From NCBI RefSeq assembly GCF_050589685.1, contig NZ_JBNGOS010000025.1, forward strand, positions 40,325 through 104,324: a stretch of DNA of 64,000 nt, given 5' to 3'. The notes beneath the pieces were generated by a model that saw nothing but the letters and a program-made list of their open reading frames with translations, was not told the origin of the DNA and ran no database searches. Numbering within the stretch: the first letter of the stretch is position 1; every line of letters begins with the position of its first letter. This document shows, in pieces, positions 9,190 through 18,123 of this stretch. Source of the DNA: Saccharicrinis sp050589685. Lineage in GTDB: Bacteria > Bacteroidota > Bacteroidia > Bacteroidales > Marinilabiliaceae. The translations under genes were made by a program, and so were the position numbers.

Positions 9190-11166
9190 ATGCGTTATGT
9201 TCAATTGCTCATACTATCTTTTATCATTGTTGCAACCTCCTGTTCCGATGATGATTCCGGTCCTGAAAAGGCGCCGGAAAAATTAAGCGTTACCTATGTC
9301 TATATCGGCGAAACGGAAATTTTGGCTGCTGGCGATAATAAGAATGTTAAAACCGAGGAACGGATTGAAATACGGTTTGATAAATCTGTAGATATAGTTT
9401 CTGCTGAAAAGAACATTCGTCTGTTAGATGATTCCGGTCAGGCCATTCATCTGGAATTTACTTTCTTCAATGAAAACAAGTTGGTCAAGATGGATCATGA
9501 AGAACTAAGTGAAAATTCCACATATACCCTTTCCATTTCAGGTGGTCTGAAGGGAGGTAACGATGAAGTTTTTAAAGAACAATCATATACTTTTACAACT
9601 TTCACCCCACCGTTGCTGCTTGAGTCGATAGTGGTTAATGGGTTTCAGGTAAATCCTGCTGCGAGAATCAAAGATGTAAAAAGGAACGTGTCCATAGAAT
9701 TTGGGTTTAATTCTTCGATTGAGGCTGAGGATCTCACTGTTTATTCTTCTTTTACCCAAAACGGAGCACCGGTGGGTTATACCTTAAAACAGGTGAATGA
9801 AAAGTCTGTCTCTTTTTCTGCAAACCAAGCATTGGAGGGATATAAGAAATTTCGATTCAGGATCTCTTCCAATATCGAAAACCGAATAGGTAAACCATTT
9901 GATGGCTTGGAACTAAATTTTTATACCGAACTGGATTCATCTTATAAATTCCCTGAGATATCCGACGATGAGCTCTTGACAAAAATTCAGGAGCAAACAT
10001 TTAAATACTTCTGGGATTTTGGGCACCCTGTAAGTGGACTTGCACGAGAGCGTAATACCTCCGGTGAAAATGTAACCTCCGGGGGATCGGGTTTTGGGGT
10101 AATGGCCATTATTGTTGGTATTGAACGCGGTTTTATAACCCGTCAGCAGGGCGTGGAACGATTAAATACCATGGTTGATTTTCTGGGTAATGCAGAACGT
10201 TTTCATGGAGCCTGGTCGCATTGGCTCAACGGGACTACCGGTAAGGCAAACCCTTTCAGCCTGAAAGATGACGGTGGCGATTTAGTGGAGACCTCCTATA
10301 TGGCAGCCGGATTGTTGGCAGCTCGCCAGTATTTGAATTCGGGCAATGCCATCGAAAACAGTCTGATCACTAAAATCAATGAATTATGGGAGGCCATTGA
10401 GTGGGATTGGTATACCCGGGGAGGGCAAAATGTTTTGTACTGGCACTGGTCGCCGAATTATGGTTGGGATATGAATATGAAGATCCAGGGGTATAATGAG
10501 GCATTGATTACCTATGTTATGGCTGCTTCCTCCCAAACACATTCTATTTCAGCCGATGTTTATCATCAGGGTTGGGCTAAAAACGGAAGCATACAAAACG
10601 GGAATGAATATTATGGCATTTCCTTGCCTCTGGGCAAGAATCTTGGTGGACCGTTGTTCTTTGCGCATTATTCCTTCTTAGGTATCGATCCCCGGAAATT
10701 ATCCGATAATTATGCCAATTACTGGGATCAAAACAAGAACCATACTTTGATAAACCGGGCTTATTGCATCGAAAATTCAAAAGGTTATGTAAGCTATAGT
10801 GCCGATTGTTGGGGGCTTACAGCCAGCGATAATCACGAAGGGTATTCGGCTCATTCACCAACAAACGACTTAGGGGTGATTACCCCTACTGCTGCCATAT
10901 CCTCCATACCGTATACGCCGGAAGAGTCATTGCAAGCCATTCGTTTCTTTTATTATTTAATGGGGGATCAACTTTGGGGTGAATATGGTTTTTACGATGC
11001 CTTTAACGTTACCGAAGACTGGACGGCCAGCTCGTACCTGGCCATCGACCAGGGGCCTGTTATTATAATGATTGAAAATTATCGTTCCGGACTGATATGG
11101 AACCTACTCATGTCGTGCCCCGAGGTACAGTCCGGGTTGAGCAAATTAGGCTTTACCTATGAGTAA
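9190..11166 (+). CDS. GH144 endo-beta-1,2-glucanase-like lipoprotein with N-terminal Ig-like domains
   Basis: The frame opens at TTG 9181, but ATG 9190 gives a clean lipoprotein signal (MRYVQLLIL ... VATSC). Residues about 25-255 form two bacterial Ig-like domains (FDKSVDIVSAEKNI, ENSTYTLSISGGLKGG). The C-terminal 400 residues are the alpha/alpha-barrel of GH144 (older name: glucoamylase-like protein). Motifs include QEQTFKYFWDFGHP, SGGSGFGVMAI, FHGAWSHWLNG, DDGGDLVETSYMA, YWHWSPNYGWDMNM and AIDQGPVIIMIENYRSGLIW. Family knowledge: GH144 members hydrolyse beta-1,2-glucan endo-wise, mainly to sophorose-type oligosaccharides. The lipid anchor suggests it works at the cell surface or in the periplasm. 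It is paralogous to the next gene, which lacks the Ig-like domains. Confidence 0.88.
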   Translation: MRYVQLLILSFIIVATSCSDDDSGPEKAPEKLSVTYVYIGETEILAAGDNKNVKTEERIEIRFDKSVDIVSAEKNIRLLDDSGQAIHLEFTFFNENKLVKMDHEELSENSTYTLSISGGLKGGNDEVFKEQSYTFTTFTPPLLLESIVVNGFQVNPAARIKDVKRNVSIEFGFNSSIEAEDLTVYSSFTQNGAPVGYTLKQVNEKSVSFSANQALEGYKKFRFRISSNIENRIGKPFDGLELNFYTELDSSYKFPEISDDELLTKIQEQTFKYFWDFGHPVSGLARERNTSGENVTSGGSGFGVMAIIVGIERGFITRQQGVERLNTMVDFLGNAERFHGAWSHWLNGTTGKANPFSLKDDGGDLVETSYMAAGLLAARQYLNSGNAIENSLITKINELWEAIEWDWYTRGGQNVLYWHWSPNYGWDMNMKIQGYNEALITYVMAASSQTHSISADVYHQGWAKNGSIQNGNEYYGISLPLGKNLGGPLFFAHYSFLGIDPRKLSDNYANYWDQNKNHTLINRAYCIENSKGYVSYSADCWGLTASDNHEGYSAHSPTNDLGVITPTAAISSIPYTPEESLQAIRFFYYLMGDQLWGEYGFYDAFNVTEDWTASSYLAIDQGPVIIMIENYRSGLIWNLLMSCPEVQSGLSKLGFTYE

Positions 11167-11303
11167 GCAGTGGGGGCGATGCGACTTACACGCAACTGTG
11201 GATGATTTTTAAATGGCGATAAACATCTGGTAGATCCGTCACCCTGCATTGGTGGGACAGGTTTTATCCGGATAATTAAATCTTGATTCTAAATTTTAGA
11301 TTG

Positions 11304-12668
11304 ATGAAGAAGAAACAACTACACATATCGGTTATTGTATTGCTTATGGCATTGTTAGTATCAGCTTGTCAGCCTAAACAAGGACATAAACGTGGGGCAA
11401 CGAACACTATGGCAGCCGTACAAAGTGATTCATTGCTCGACTTGATTCAGTACCAGACTTTCCAATATTTTTGGGATGGTGCCGAACCTAACTCAGGTAT
11501 GGCTTGTGAGCGAATACATGTAGATGGGCAATACCCGCATAACGACCGGCATATAGTTACTTTAGGTGGTTCCGGCTTTGGTGTTATGGCCATCCTTGTA
11601 GGTGTCGAGCGTGGCTTTATCAAGCGTGAGGATGCTTTAATGCGTTTTCAAAAGATAGTGAATTTTCTGTCCGAGGCCGATCGTTTTCATGGTGCCTGGC
11701 CGCATTGGCTCAATGGCCGGACGGGTAAGGTGAAGCCTTTCAGTAAGAAAGATGATGGGGGCGATTTGGTGGAGACGGCCTTTATGGTCCAGGGGCTGCT
11801 GACCGTTGCCGAATATTTTAAAGGAGGCTCAGCGGAAGAACAACAGCTGGTCGCTGATATCAAGCGGTTGTGGCACGAGGTAGAATGGGATTGGTACACC
11901 AAAAATGGTGAAAATGTATTATACTGGCATTGGTCGCCCAACTTTGGGTGGGAGAAGAATTTCAAGGTAGGTGGATACAACGAGTGTTTGATCATGTATG
12001 TATTGGCCGCCTCCTCACCGACACACCCTATCAAACCGGAAGTATACCATGAAGGATGGGCGCACAGTGGTGCCATTGCCAACGATACGGTATATTATGG
12101 TTTGCCCACCGTTCTCAACTTTTACGAGCACAGCCCCGACCCTATCGGTCCCCTATTTTGGGCGCATTACTCTTATCTGGGACTCAACCCGAAGGGCTTA
12201 AGAGATCGTTACGCTGATTATTGGGAATTGAATACCAATCACGCTATAATCCATTACAAATATTGTGTTGATAATCCGAAAAATTATAAAGGATATGGAG
12301 CCAACCAATGGGGGCTAACATCAAGTTATTCCATGAGAGGCTATGTGGGTCACCATCCCGGCAAGTCAGATTTAGGGGTGATTTCGCCCACGGCGGCATT
12401 GTCGTCATTTCCTTATACACCAGATGAATCCATGCAATTTTTGAAATACTTGTACCTCGAAGCGGATTCTTTGGTGGGCAAATATGGCCCTTACGATGCT
12501 TATTCACATTCTGCCAACTGGTATTTGCCACGTTATCTGGCTATTGATCAGGGACCAATACCGGTGATGATAGAAAATTACCGGAGCGGACTGCTTTGGG
12601 ATTTATTTATGCAAAACCAGGATGTTCAAAACGGCCTGCAACGGCTTGGTTTTTTTATATCCAACTAA
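11304..12668 (+). CDS. GH144 beta-1,2-glucanase-like lipoprotein, single-domain form
   Basis: The frame opens at TTG 11283. ATG 11304 was chosen because it gives MKKKQLHISVIVLLMALLVSAC, a complete lipoprotein signal. The 454-residue protein is almost only the GH144 catalytic barrel: YQTFQYFWDGAEP, TLGGSGFGVMAILVGVERGF, FHGAWPHWLNG, DDGGDLVETAFMVQG, YWHWSPNFGWEKNF and AIDQGPIPVMIENYRSG. It is clearly a paralogue of the preceding enzyme. Having two GH144 enzymes in one PUL suggests division of labour, for example surface endo-cleavage and periplasmic trimming or an exo-acting variant. This is inference. It lies 137 bp after the first GH144 gene in the same operon direction. Confidence 0.88.
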   Translation: MKKKQLHISVIVLLMALLVSACQPKQGHKRGATNTMAAVQSDSLLDLIQYQTFQYFWDGAEPNSGMACERIHVDGQYPHNDRHIVTLGGSGFGVMAILVGVERGFIKREDALMRFQKIVNFLSEADRFHGAWPHWLNGRTGKVKPFSKKDDGGDLVETAFMVQGLLTVAEYFKGGSAEEQQLVADIKRLWHEVEWDWYTKNGENVLYWHWSPNFGWEKNFKVGGYNECLIMYVLAASSPTHPIKPEVYHEGWAHSGAIANDTVYYGLPTVLNFYEHSPDPIGPLFWAHYSYLGLNPKGLRDRYADYWELNTNHAIIHYKYCVDNPKNYKGYGANQWGLTSSYSMRGYVGHHPGKSDLGVISPTAALSSFPYTPDESMQFLKYLYLEADSLVGKYGPYDAYSHSANWYLPRYLAIDQGPIPVMIENYRSGLLWDLFMQNQDVQNGLQRLGFFISN

Positions 12669-12747
12669 AAGAAGATTAACGCACGAGCAGGGATTGGCAG
12701 AGAGATGCTGAAAAATAATGTTGAAGAATAGATAAAAACTTAGGTAA

Positions 12748-14553
12748 ATGAAGGTGATAAAGAACATGATGGCACTTTTAATTTTCTGTGCAGCCATTCC
12801 CGGAAACGCCCAGGAAATTCTTCCGCAGACCTATTGCAACCCCCTGGATATCGACTATACTTACATGGTGTATAATTCCAGCAGGAATATTTCATACCGT
12901 TCAGGGGCCGACCCGGCCGTGGTGGAGTTTCGTGGCGAGTATTATATGTTTGTAACACGCTCGTTTGGCTACTGGCACTCCAACGATTTAATAGAATGGG
13001 ACTTTATCAAACCCGGACAATGGTTTTTTGAGGGTTGCAATGCGCCAACGGCCTTTAATTACAAAGATTCCTTGTTGTATTTTGCGGGTGATCCGGCAGG
13101 GTATGGCAGTATTCTGTACACCGACGATCCGAAAAGCGGAAGATGGACACCAACAGCTTCTATCACCAACAATATACAGGACTCGGAACTATTTATCGAT
13201 GACGATGGAAAGGCCTATTTGTATTGGGGTTCATCAAACGTACATCCTATCAGGGTGAAACAGTTGAATAAAGATGACCGCATGCTGGAAACAGGTGTCA
13301 AAAAAGATTTAATCAACCTGGTAGAGGAAGAACATGGCTGGGAGCGTTTTGGTGAAAATAACTTTCACCCAACCTTAAAGGAAGGGTATATGGAAGGCGC
13401 CTCCATGACCAAGCACAACGGTAAATATTATTTGCAATATGCAGCTCCCGGCACACAGTTTAACGTGTATGGCGATGGTGTTTACATTGGCGAAACACCG
13501 CTGGGGCCTTTTAAATATATGAAAAACAACCCGATGTGTTTTAAACCGGGCGGATTCACCAATGGTGCCGGCCATGGCATTACGGTTAAGCAAACCAATG
13601 GGCAGTATTGGCATTTTGCCACGATGGCGCTCGCTTCCAATTCGCATTGGGAACGCAGGCTTTGTATGTTTCCTACGTATTTTGACAAGAATGATTTGAT
13701 GTACGCTGATACGCATTATGGCGATTATCCCAGGTTTGGGACCAATCATCCGACAAAAGCCGGCCAACATTGTGGCTGGATGTTGCTTTCGTACAAAGGA
13801 AAGACCACTGTTTCATCCTCGCTGATGCAAATTAAAAAGAGTACTTCCACCGATAATGATTACGAAATATCGGAAATGCCACTTCAAAAGAATGATAAAG
13901 GGGAGATTACTTCCGGCGTGTTAACCGATGAAAGCCCCAAATCGTATTGGGTGGCCAAGTCCAACGACGATCAACAATGGGTAAAAATAGAGATGCTGAA
14001 GCCTGGAATGGTTTATGCGTTTCAATTGAATTTCCATGATCACCAATCGGGTATCTATACACGCACAGAAGGCCTGCGCCACCGGTTTACAATTGAGGTG
14101 TCGGATGATGGTAAGAAATGGCGCACGGTAGTCAACCGCAGTCACAGCTATAAAGATGCCCCCAATGCATATATCGTTCTGAACCAACCGGTGAAGGCCA
14201 GGTTTGTCCGCTACAAAAACATTCGGGTGCCGGGCCGTAACCTGGCCATGTCGGAGATTAGGGTGTTTGGTAAAGGTTTTGGCAAACAACCATCGGGAGT
14301 GAAAGGCTTCACCATTAAGCGCGAAGCAGACAGGCGTGATGTTACGCTGAATTGGAACAAGGTCAAAGGGGCACAAGGGTATAACATACGCTGGGGCATT
14401 GCACCGGGCAAATTATACCAATCATGGTTGATTTATGACGATAATACGCATTTTATGCGCTGTCTCGATCGGGATACACCCTATTGTTTTTCCATTGAAG
14501 CATTCAATGAAAACGGTATCTCGGCAAAAAGCAAGATAATAAAAGTTGATTAA
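12748..14553 (+). CDS. GH43-like glycosidase with discoidin-like and fibronectin III-like C-terminal domains
   Basis: This 601-residue protein has a signal peptide ending near GNAQ and a five-bladed propeller typical of GH43. The three expected acidic residues are visible: Asp55 in SGADPAVV (base), Asp in IQDSELFID (modulator) and Glu in MEGASM (acid). WHSNDLIEW and YYLQYAAPG also match the family. From about residue 365 there is an F5/8 type C (discoidin, CBM32-like) domain (SPKSYWVAKSNDDQQWVKIE ... ARFVRYKNIRVPG), then a fibronectin III-like end (VTLNWNKVKGAQGYNIRWG). GH43 enzymes usually act on arabinose, xylose or galactose linkages, which sits oddly with a beta-1,2-glucan locus, so the actual substrate is uncertain. 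It is in the same direction as its neighbours, 79 bp after the second GH144 gene. Confidence 0.8.
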   Translation: MKVIKNMMALLIFCAAIPGNAQEILPQTYCNPLDIDYTYMVYNSSRNISYRSGADPAVVEFRGEYYMFVTRSFGYWHSNDLIEWDFIKPGQWFFEGCNAPTAFNYKDSLLYFAGDPAGYGSILYTDDPKSGRWTPTASITNNIQDSELFIDDDGKAYLYWGSSNVHPIRVKQLNKDDRMLETGVKKDLINLVEEEHGWERFGENNFHPTLKEGYMEGASMTKHNGKYYLQYAAPGTQFNVYGDGVYIGETPLGPFKYMKNNPMCFKPGGFTNGAGHGITVKQTNGQYWHFATMALASNSHWERRLCMFPTYFDKNDLMYADTHYGDYPRFGTNHPTKAGQHCGWMLLSYKGKTTVSSSLMQIKKSTSTDNDYEISEMPLQKNDKGEITSGVLTDESPKSYWVAKSNDDQQWVKIEMLKPGMVYAFQLNFHDHQSGIYTRTEGLRHRFTIEVSDDGKKWRTVVNRSHSYKDAPNAYIVLNQPVKARFVRYKNIRVPGRNLAMSEIRVFGKGFGKQPSGVKGFTIKREADRRDVTLNWNKVKGAQGYNIRWGIAPGKLYQSWLIYDDNTHFMRCLDRDTPYCFSIEAFNENGISAKSKIIKVD

Positions 14554-14632
14554 CGGAAAGTACGGTTGGTAAGCTGCTTCCTTGAGGATAAGAGCTATGT
14601 TTCAACCTGTAAATAACGAAAAAATACATACC

Positions 14633-15418
14633 ATGAAATTGATTAAACATTTATACCTACTTGTGTTTCTTCCTTTGCTTTCATTGCAAGGGCAGACTAA
14701 AAATGGATATGTTAAAAAGGAGTTTATACTAAAACAGGATACCTTAAAGTATTGTATTTTACACCCCCGGGAAATGAAATCAGGAAAAAAATATCCCTTG
14801 GTTTTATTCTTGCATGGAGCGGGAGAAAGAGGCAATGATAACCATAAGCAACTCACCCACGGATCTACACTTTTTTTAAATGAAAAAAACAGGAAAAAGT
14901 ATCCCGCCATTGTTCTGTTTCCTCAATGTCCTAATGGAATTATGTGGACTCACCGCTTAAAAGAAAAATCGGACATAGGCGTATGGGAGTTTGAGTTTCC
15001 TTTAAAATCAGGGCCTACTAAACCTGCTTTTTTGGTCAACGAATTGGTGGAACAACTGTTGACTCCGGGAAAAGTGGATGAAAGAAGGGTGTATATTATG
15101 GGTTTGTCAATGGGAGGCATCGGAACGCTTGATTTCTTGTCGCGATGGCCCGATAAATATGCGGCAGCCCAGGTTATTTGCGGAGGTCACGATCCAGCCT
15201 TGGTAGATAAATATAAACATGTACCCATTTGGTTTTTTCATGGGGACAAGGACGATGTGGTGCCACCTAAATATGCGCAACAGGTTTATAAAGCACATAA
15301 ACAGTTAAACCCCCAAACAAAATTCACTATGTATCCCCATGCCAACCACAACAGCTGGGATCCAGCTTTTGCGGAACCAGACTATTTAAAGTGGATTTTT
15401 AAACTGAAGAAGAGATAA
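14633..15418 (+). CDS. Secreted alpha/beta-hydrolase, predicted carbohydrate esterase
   Basis: ATG 14633 is preferred over the TTG at 14582 because it starts a signal peptide (MKLIKHLYLLVFLPLLSLQGQ). The 261-residue protein has the alpha/beta-hydrolase fold of the polyhydroxybutyrate-depolymerase/prolyl-oligopeptidase-like group. It shows LVLFLHGAGERG for the oxyanion region, the nucleophile elbow GLSMGG with Ser159, the acid in FFHGDKDDVVP and the His in PHANHNSWD, so the triad is complete. In PULs such proteins remove acyl decorations from glycans. One possibility in a beta-1,2-glucan locus is removal of succinyl groups, which are known substituents of osmoregulated periplasmic glucans. That link is inference. 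Confidence 0.75.
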   Translation: MKLIKHLYLLVFLPLLSLQGQTKNGYVKKEFILKQDTLKYCILHPREMKSGKKYPLVLFLHGAGERGNDNHKQLTHGSTLFLNEKNRKKYPAIVLFPQCPNGIMWTHRLKEKSDIGVWEFEFPLKSGPTKPAFLVNELVEQLLTPGKVDERRVYIMGLSMGGIGTLDFLSRWPDKYAAAQVICGGHDPALVDKYKHVPIWFFHGDKDDVVPPKYAQQVYKAHKQLNPQTKFTMYPHANHNSWDPAFAEPDYLKWIFKLKKR

Positions 15419-15487
15419 GAATTGTTGAGTTTAGAGAGAAAATATAATGCCATTTAAATAATATGAATGGGTATAAAATAAAGAAAA

Positions 15488-17845
15488 ATGAAGACGATAA
15501 AAAATAACAGTGATCCAGTATTCCCAACTATTTTGTTGTCTATGGCCATATTGGTAATGCATGGTTTGGCATTGATTTCGTGCCAGGCACAACCGGCTAA
15601 ATTTAATAGTTATAGTGGTGACAAAGATATTGAGCAGAAGGTAGATTCTGTGTTGAGCCTAATGACCCTGGACGAAAAAATAGGGCAAATGAATCAATAC
15701 TCAGGAAACTTTGCCACAACTGGAGTGGTTAGTGACAATAAGTCGGGGGAATACCTCAGGAAAGGGATGATAGGAAGTACCTTTAATGTTTTTGGGGCAA
15801 AGCATTTAAGGATGTTACAAGAACAGAACCTGAAGCATTCGCGTTTGAAGATTCCCATGCTATTTGCGGGTGATGTGGTTCACGGACTTGAAACGACCTT
15901 TCCCATTCCATTGGCCGAAGCCTGCTCATGGGACCTGGATTTGATGGAACAGACAGCACGCATAGCCGCAGAAGAAGCCACAGCGTCGGGAGTGGCATGG
16001 AACTTTGCTCCCATGATTGATGTGAGTCGCGACCCACGATGGGGACGTGTGATGGAGGGGGCCGGCGAGGATGCTTATTACGGTTCACTGGTGGCACGTG
16101 CACGAGTGCGCGGATTTCAGGGTGTTGAAGACTATACGGACCTGTCGAAACCGAATACAATGATTGCTTGTGCCAAACATTTTGTGGCCTACGGAGCCGG
16201 TCAGGCCGGGCGCGATTATCACTCGGTGGACATTTCAAACCGGAATTTGCACGAGAATTACTTACCTCCCTTTAAGGCGGCAGTGGATGAAGGGGTGGGG
16301 TCGTTTATGACCGCATTTAACGACTTGAACGGTGTTCCATGTACCGCCAATAAATACCTTTTTACCGATATTCTTCGCGATAGATGGGGTTTTGGAGGAA
16401 TGGTAGTGACCGACTATACGGCCATCATGGAACTGATACATCATGGTGTTGCACAAGATCTTAAGCATGGTGCCCAATTATCTCTGGATGCCGGAATAGA
16501 TATGGATATGATCAGTGAAGCTTTTGTTACCCACCTCAAAGATTTGGTGGAAGAAGGGGAAGTGGATGAAAGCCAAATAGATATTGCCGTATCTCGAATC
16601 CTGGAAATGAAATTCTTGCTGGGGCTATTTGACAATCCTTATCGTTACTTTGATGAGGAAAGAGAGCGGCAAGTGGTGATGAATCCTTATTTTCTTGAGG
16701 TGGCCCAAAAGGCAGCCCAACGATCCATTGTGCTCTTAAAAAACGAAAACAATATTTTACCGCTTAAAAAAGACATAAGAAAAAAGGTTGCACTTATTGG
16801 ACCTTTTGTCGAAGAGCGAAATAGTTTAAATGGAGAATGGGCCATCAAAGGCAATAGGGATAAAACCGTTACCTTAAAAGAGGGCTTGGAGGAGAAATAT
16901 GCCAATGGCGTTGTATTGTTTTCCTATGCACAGGGAACGACCTTACCGCTAATCGATCGTGCCACCAGACACATATCAACAACGATGGTTCCAAATGACA
17001 ATGGTTTTGCAGAAGCTGTTGGTGTTGCAAAAAAGAGCGATATTATTCTGGTAGCCATGGGCGAAGAATATAATTGGTCGGGCGAAGCAGCATGTAGAAC
17101 AGATATAACCTTGCCGGGCAATCAACGCAAATTGCTAAAGGAACTTAAAAATACAGGTAAGCCTATCGTTTTAGTCCTTTTTAACGGGCGACCGTTGGAT
17201 TTATCGTGGGAAGCAGAAAACATGGATGCTATCGTAGAGGCCTGGTACCCGGGAATCATGTCGGGTCATGCGGTGGCCGATGTGCTCTCAGGTGATTATA
17301 ACCCCTCAGCCAAATTGGTGATGACGTTTCCACGCAGTGTGGGGCAAATACCCATTTACTACAGTGTTAGAAACACGGGCCGTCCATTCAATGCAAATGC
17401 ACCCAGCGATTATAAATCATCTTATATCGATGTGCCCAACTCCCCGCTATATCCGTTTGGTTATGGACTGAGCTATACTTCGTTTAGTATTTCGGATGTG
17501 AAGTTAAACCAAGAAGCGATAAGTCCGGGACAGCAACTGACCGTATCGGCCAAAGTCACCAACAATGGAAGTGTTTTCGGAGAAGAGGTGGTACAGTTGT
17601 ATATTCAGGATGTGCAAGCAAGCGTAACCCGCCCCCTGAAGGAACTCAAAGGATTTGAGAAAATTGCACTGGAAGCAGGAGAAAGTAAAACGGTTACTTT
17701 AAGCATCTCCTGGGAAGACTTGAAATTCTATAACATCAATATGGATTTCGTAGCAGAAGAGGGTAAGTTTAAATTATGGGTAGGTAACAGTTCTGATGAT
17801 GAATCAAATGAATTGCAATTTACACTAAATGCATTAGTGCCTTAA
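15488..17845 (+). CDS. bglX: GH3 beta-glucosidase (BglX-like), predicted to finish beta-1,2-gluco-oligosaccharides
   Basis: This 785-residue protein has a probable lipoprotein signal (LISC, Cys32). It shows the standard GH3 order: the TIM-barrel with DVVHGLETTFPIPLA, NFAPMIDVSRDPRWGR and CAKHFVAYG, the nucleophile Asp309 in VVTDY, then the alpha/beta sandwich (SIVLLKNENNILPL, VAMGEEYNWSGE). It ends with a fibronectin III-like domain (GEEVVQLYIQD ... PLKELKGFEKI). Family knowledge: GH3 enzymes release glucose from non-reducing ends, and a beta-1,2-glucosidase of this family is known from Bacteroides. Next to two GH144 enzymes, conversion of sophorose and sophoro-oligosaccharides to glucose is the likely role. 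The stop codon lies inside a strong hairpin (17840-17878). Confidence 0.9.
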   Translation: MKTIKNNSDPVFPTILLSMAILVMHGLALISCQAQPAKFNSYSGDKDIEQKVDSVLSLMTLDEKIGQMNQYSGNFATTGVVSDNKSGEYLRKGMIGSTFNVFGAKHLRMLQEQNLKHSRLKIPMLFAGDVVHGLETTFPIPLAEACSWDLDLMEQTARIAAEEATASGVAWNFAPMIDVSRDPRWGRVMEGAGEDAYYGSLVARARVRGFQGVEDYTDLSKPNTMIACAKHFVAYGAGQAGRDYHSVDISNRNLHENYLPPFKAAVDEGVGSFMTAFNDLNGVPCTANKYLFTDILRDRWGFGGMVVTDYTAIMELIHHGVAQDLKHGAQLSLDAGIDMDMISEAFVTHLKDLVEEGEVDESQIDIAVSRILEMKFLLGLFDNPYRYFDEERERQVVMNPYFLEVAQKAAQRSIVLLKNENNILPLKKDIRKKVALIGPFVEERNSLNGEWAIKGNRDKTVTLKEGLEEKYANGVVLFSYAQGTTLPLIDRATRHISTTMVPNDNGFAEAVGVAKKSDIILVAMGEEYNWSGEAACRTDITLPGNQRKLLKELKNTGKPIVLVLFNGRPLDLSWEAENMDAIVEAWYPGIMSGHAVADVLSGDYNPSAKLVMTFPRSVGQIPIYYSVRNTGRPFNANAPSDYKSSYIDVPNSPLYPFGYGLSYTSFSISDVKLNQEAISPGQQLTVSAKVTNNGSVFGEEVVQLYIQDVQASVTRPLKELKGFEKIALEAGESKTVTLSISWEDLKFYNINMDFVAEEGKFKLWVGNSSDDESNELQFTLNALVP

Positions 17846-17878
17846 TATTTCTTACCAAAAAGGGCAGAAATATTAAGG
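17840..17878 (+). terminator. 13-bp stem-loop overlapping the GH3 stop codon
   Basis: The arms CCTTAATATTTCT (17840-17852) and AGAAATATTAAGG (17866-17878) pair perfectly over 13 bp around a 13-base loop. The TAA stop at 17843-17845 is inside the left arm. There is no strong T-run downstream, so it may be a processing or stability element rather than a classical terminator. It lies between the main PUL block and the sulfatase gene. Confidence 0.5.
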
Positions 17879-17949
17879 ATATATTTTAGGTTAGTGGCAA
17901 TGCGGTCAACGGATGGACATCGCCAAGTGTTATTAACACACGTAAATCT

Positions 17950-18030
17950 ATGTTGCGCATAATCTTTTTATCTCTTATGGTATGGTTAGCCCAACTTGCT
18001 TTTGCTGTTCAAAACCAAAAGCAACATTGA
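17950..18030 (+). pseudogene. Orphan signal-peptide-like fragment of 26 codons
   Basis: An ATG at 17950 opens a frame encoding MLRIIFLSLMVWLAQLAFA followed by VQNQKQH and a TGA at 18028-18030. The first 19 residues look exactly like a Sec signal peptide with an A-F-A cleavage site, but no mature protein follows. It could be the relic 5' end of a lost secreted PUL protein, or chance. It lies within the 278-bp gap before the sulfatase gene. Confidence 0.3.
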
Positions 18031-18123
18031 TCGCCCGATAGGGTATTTGAGTTTTGTTTCCCTAAAAGGAAAGACTATTGTAAGCGGCATTAAAATCAGA
18101 AGAATCCTATAAAAGAACGAATT

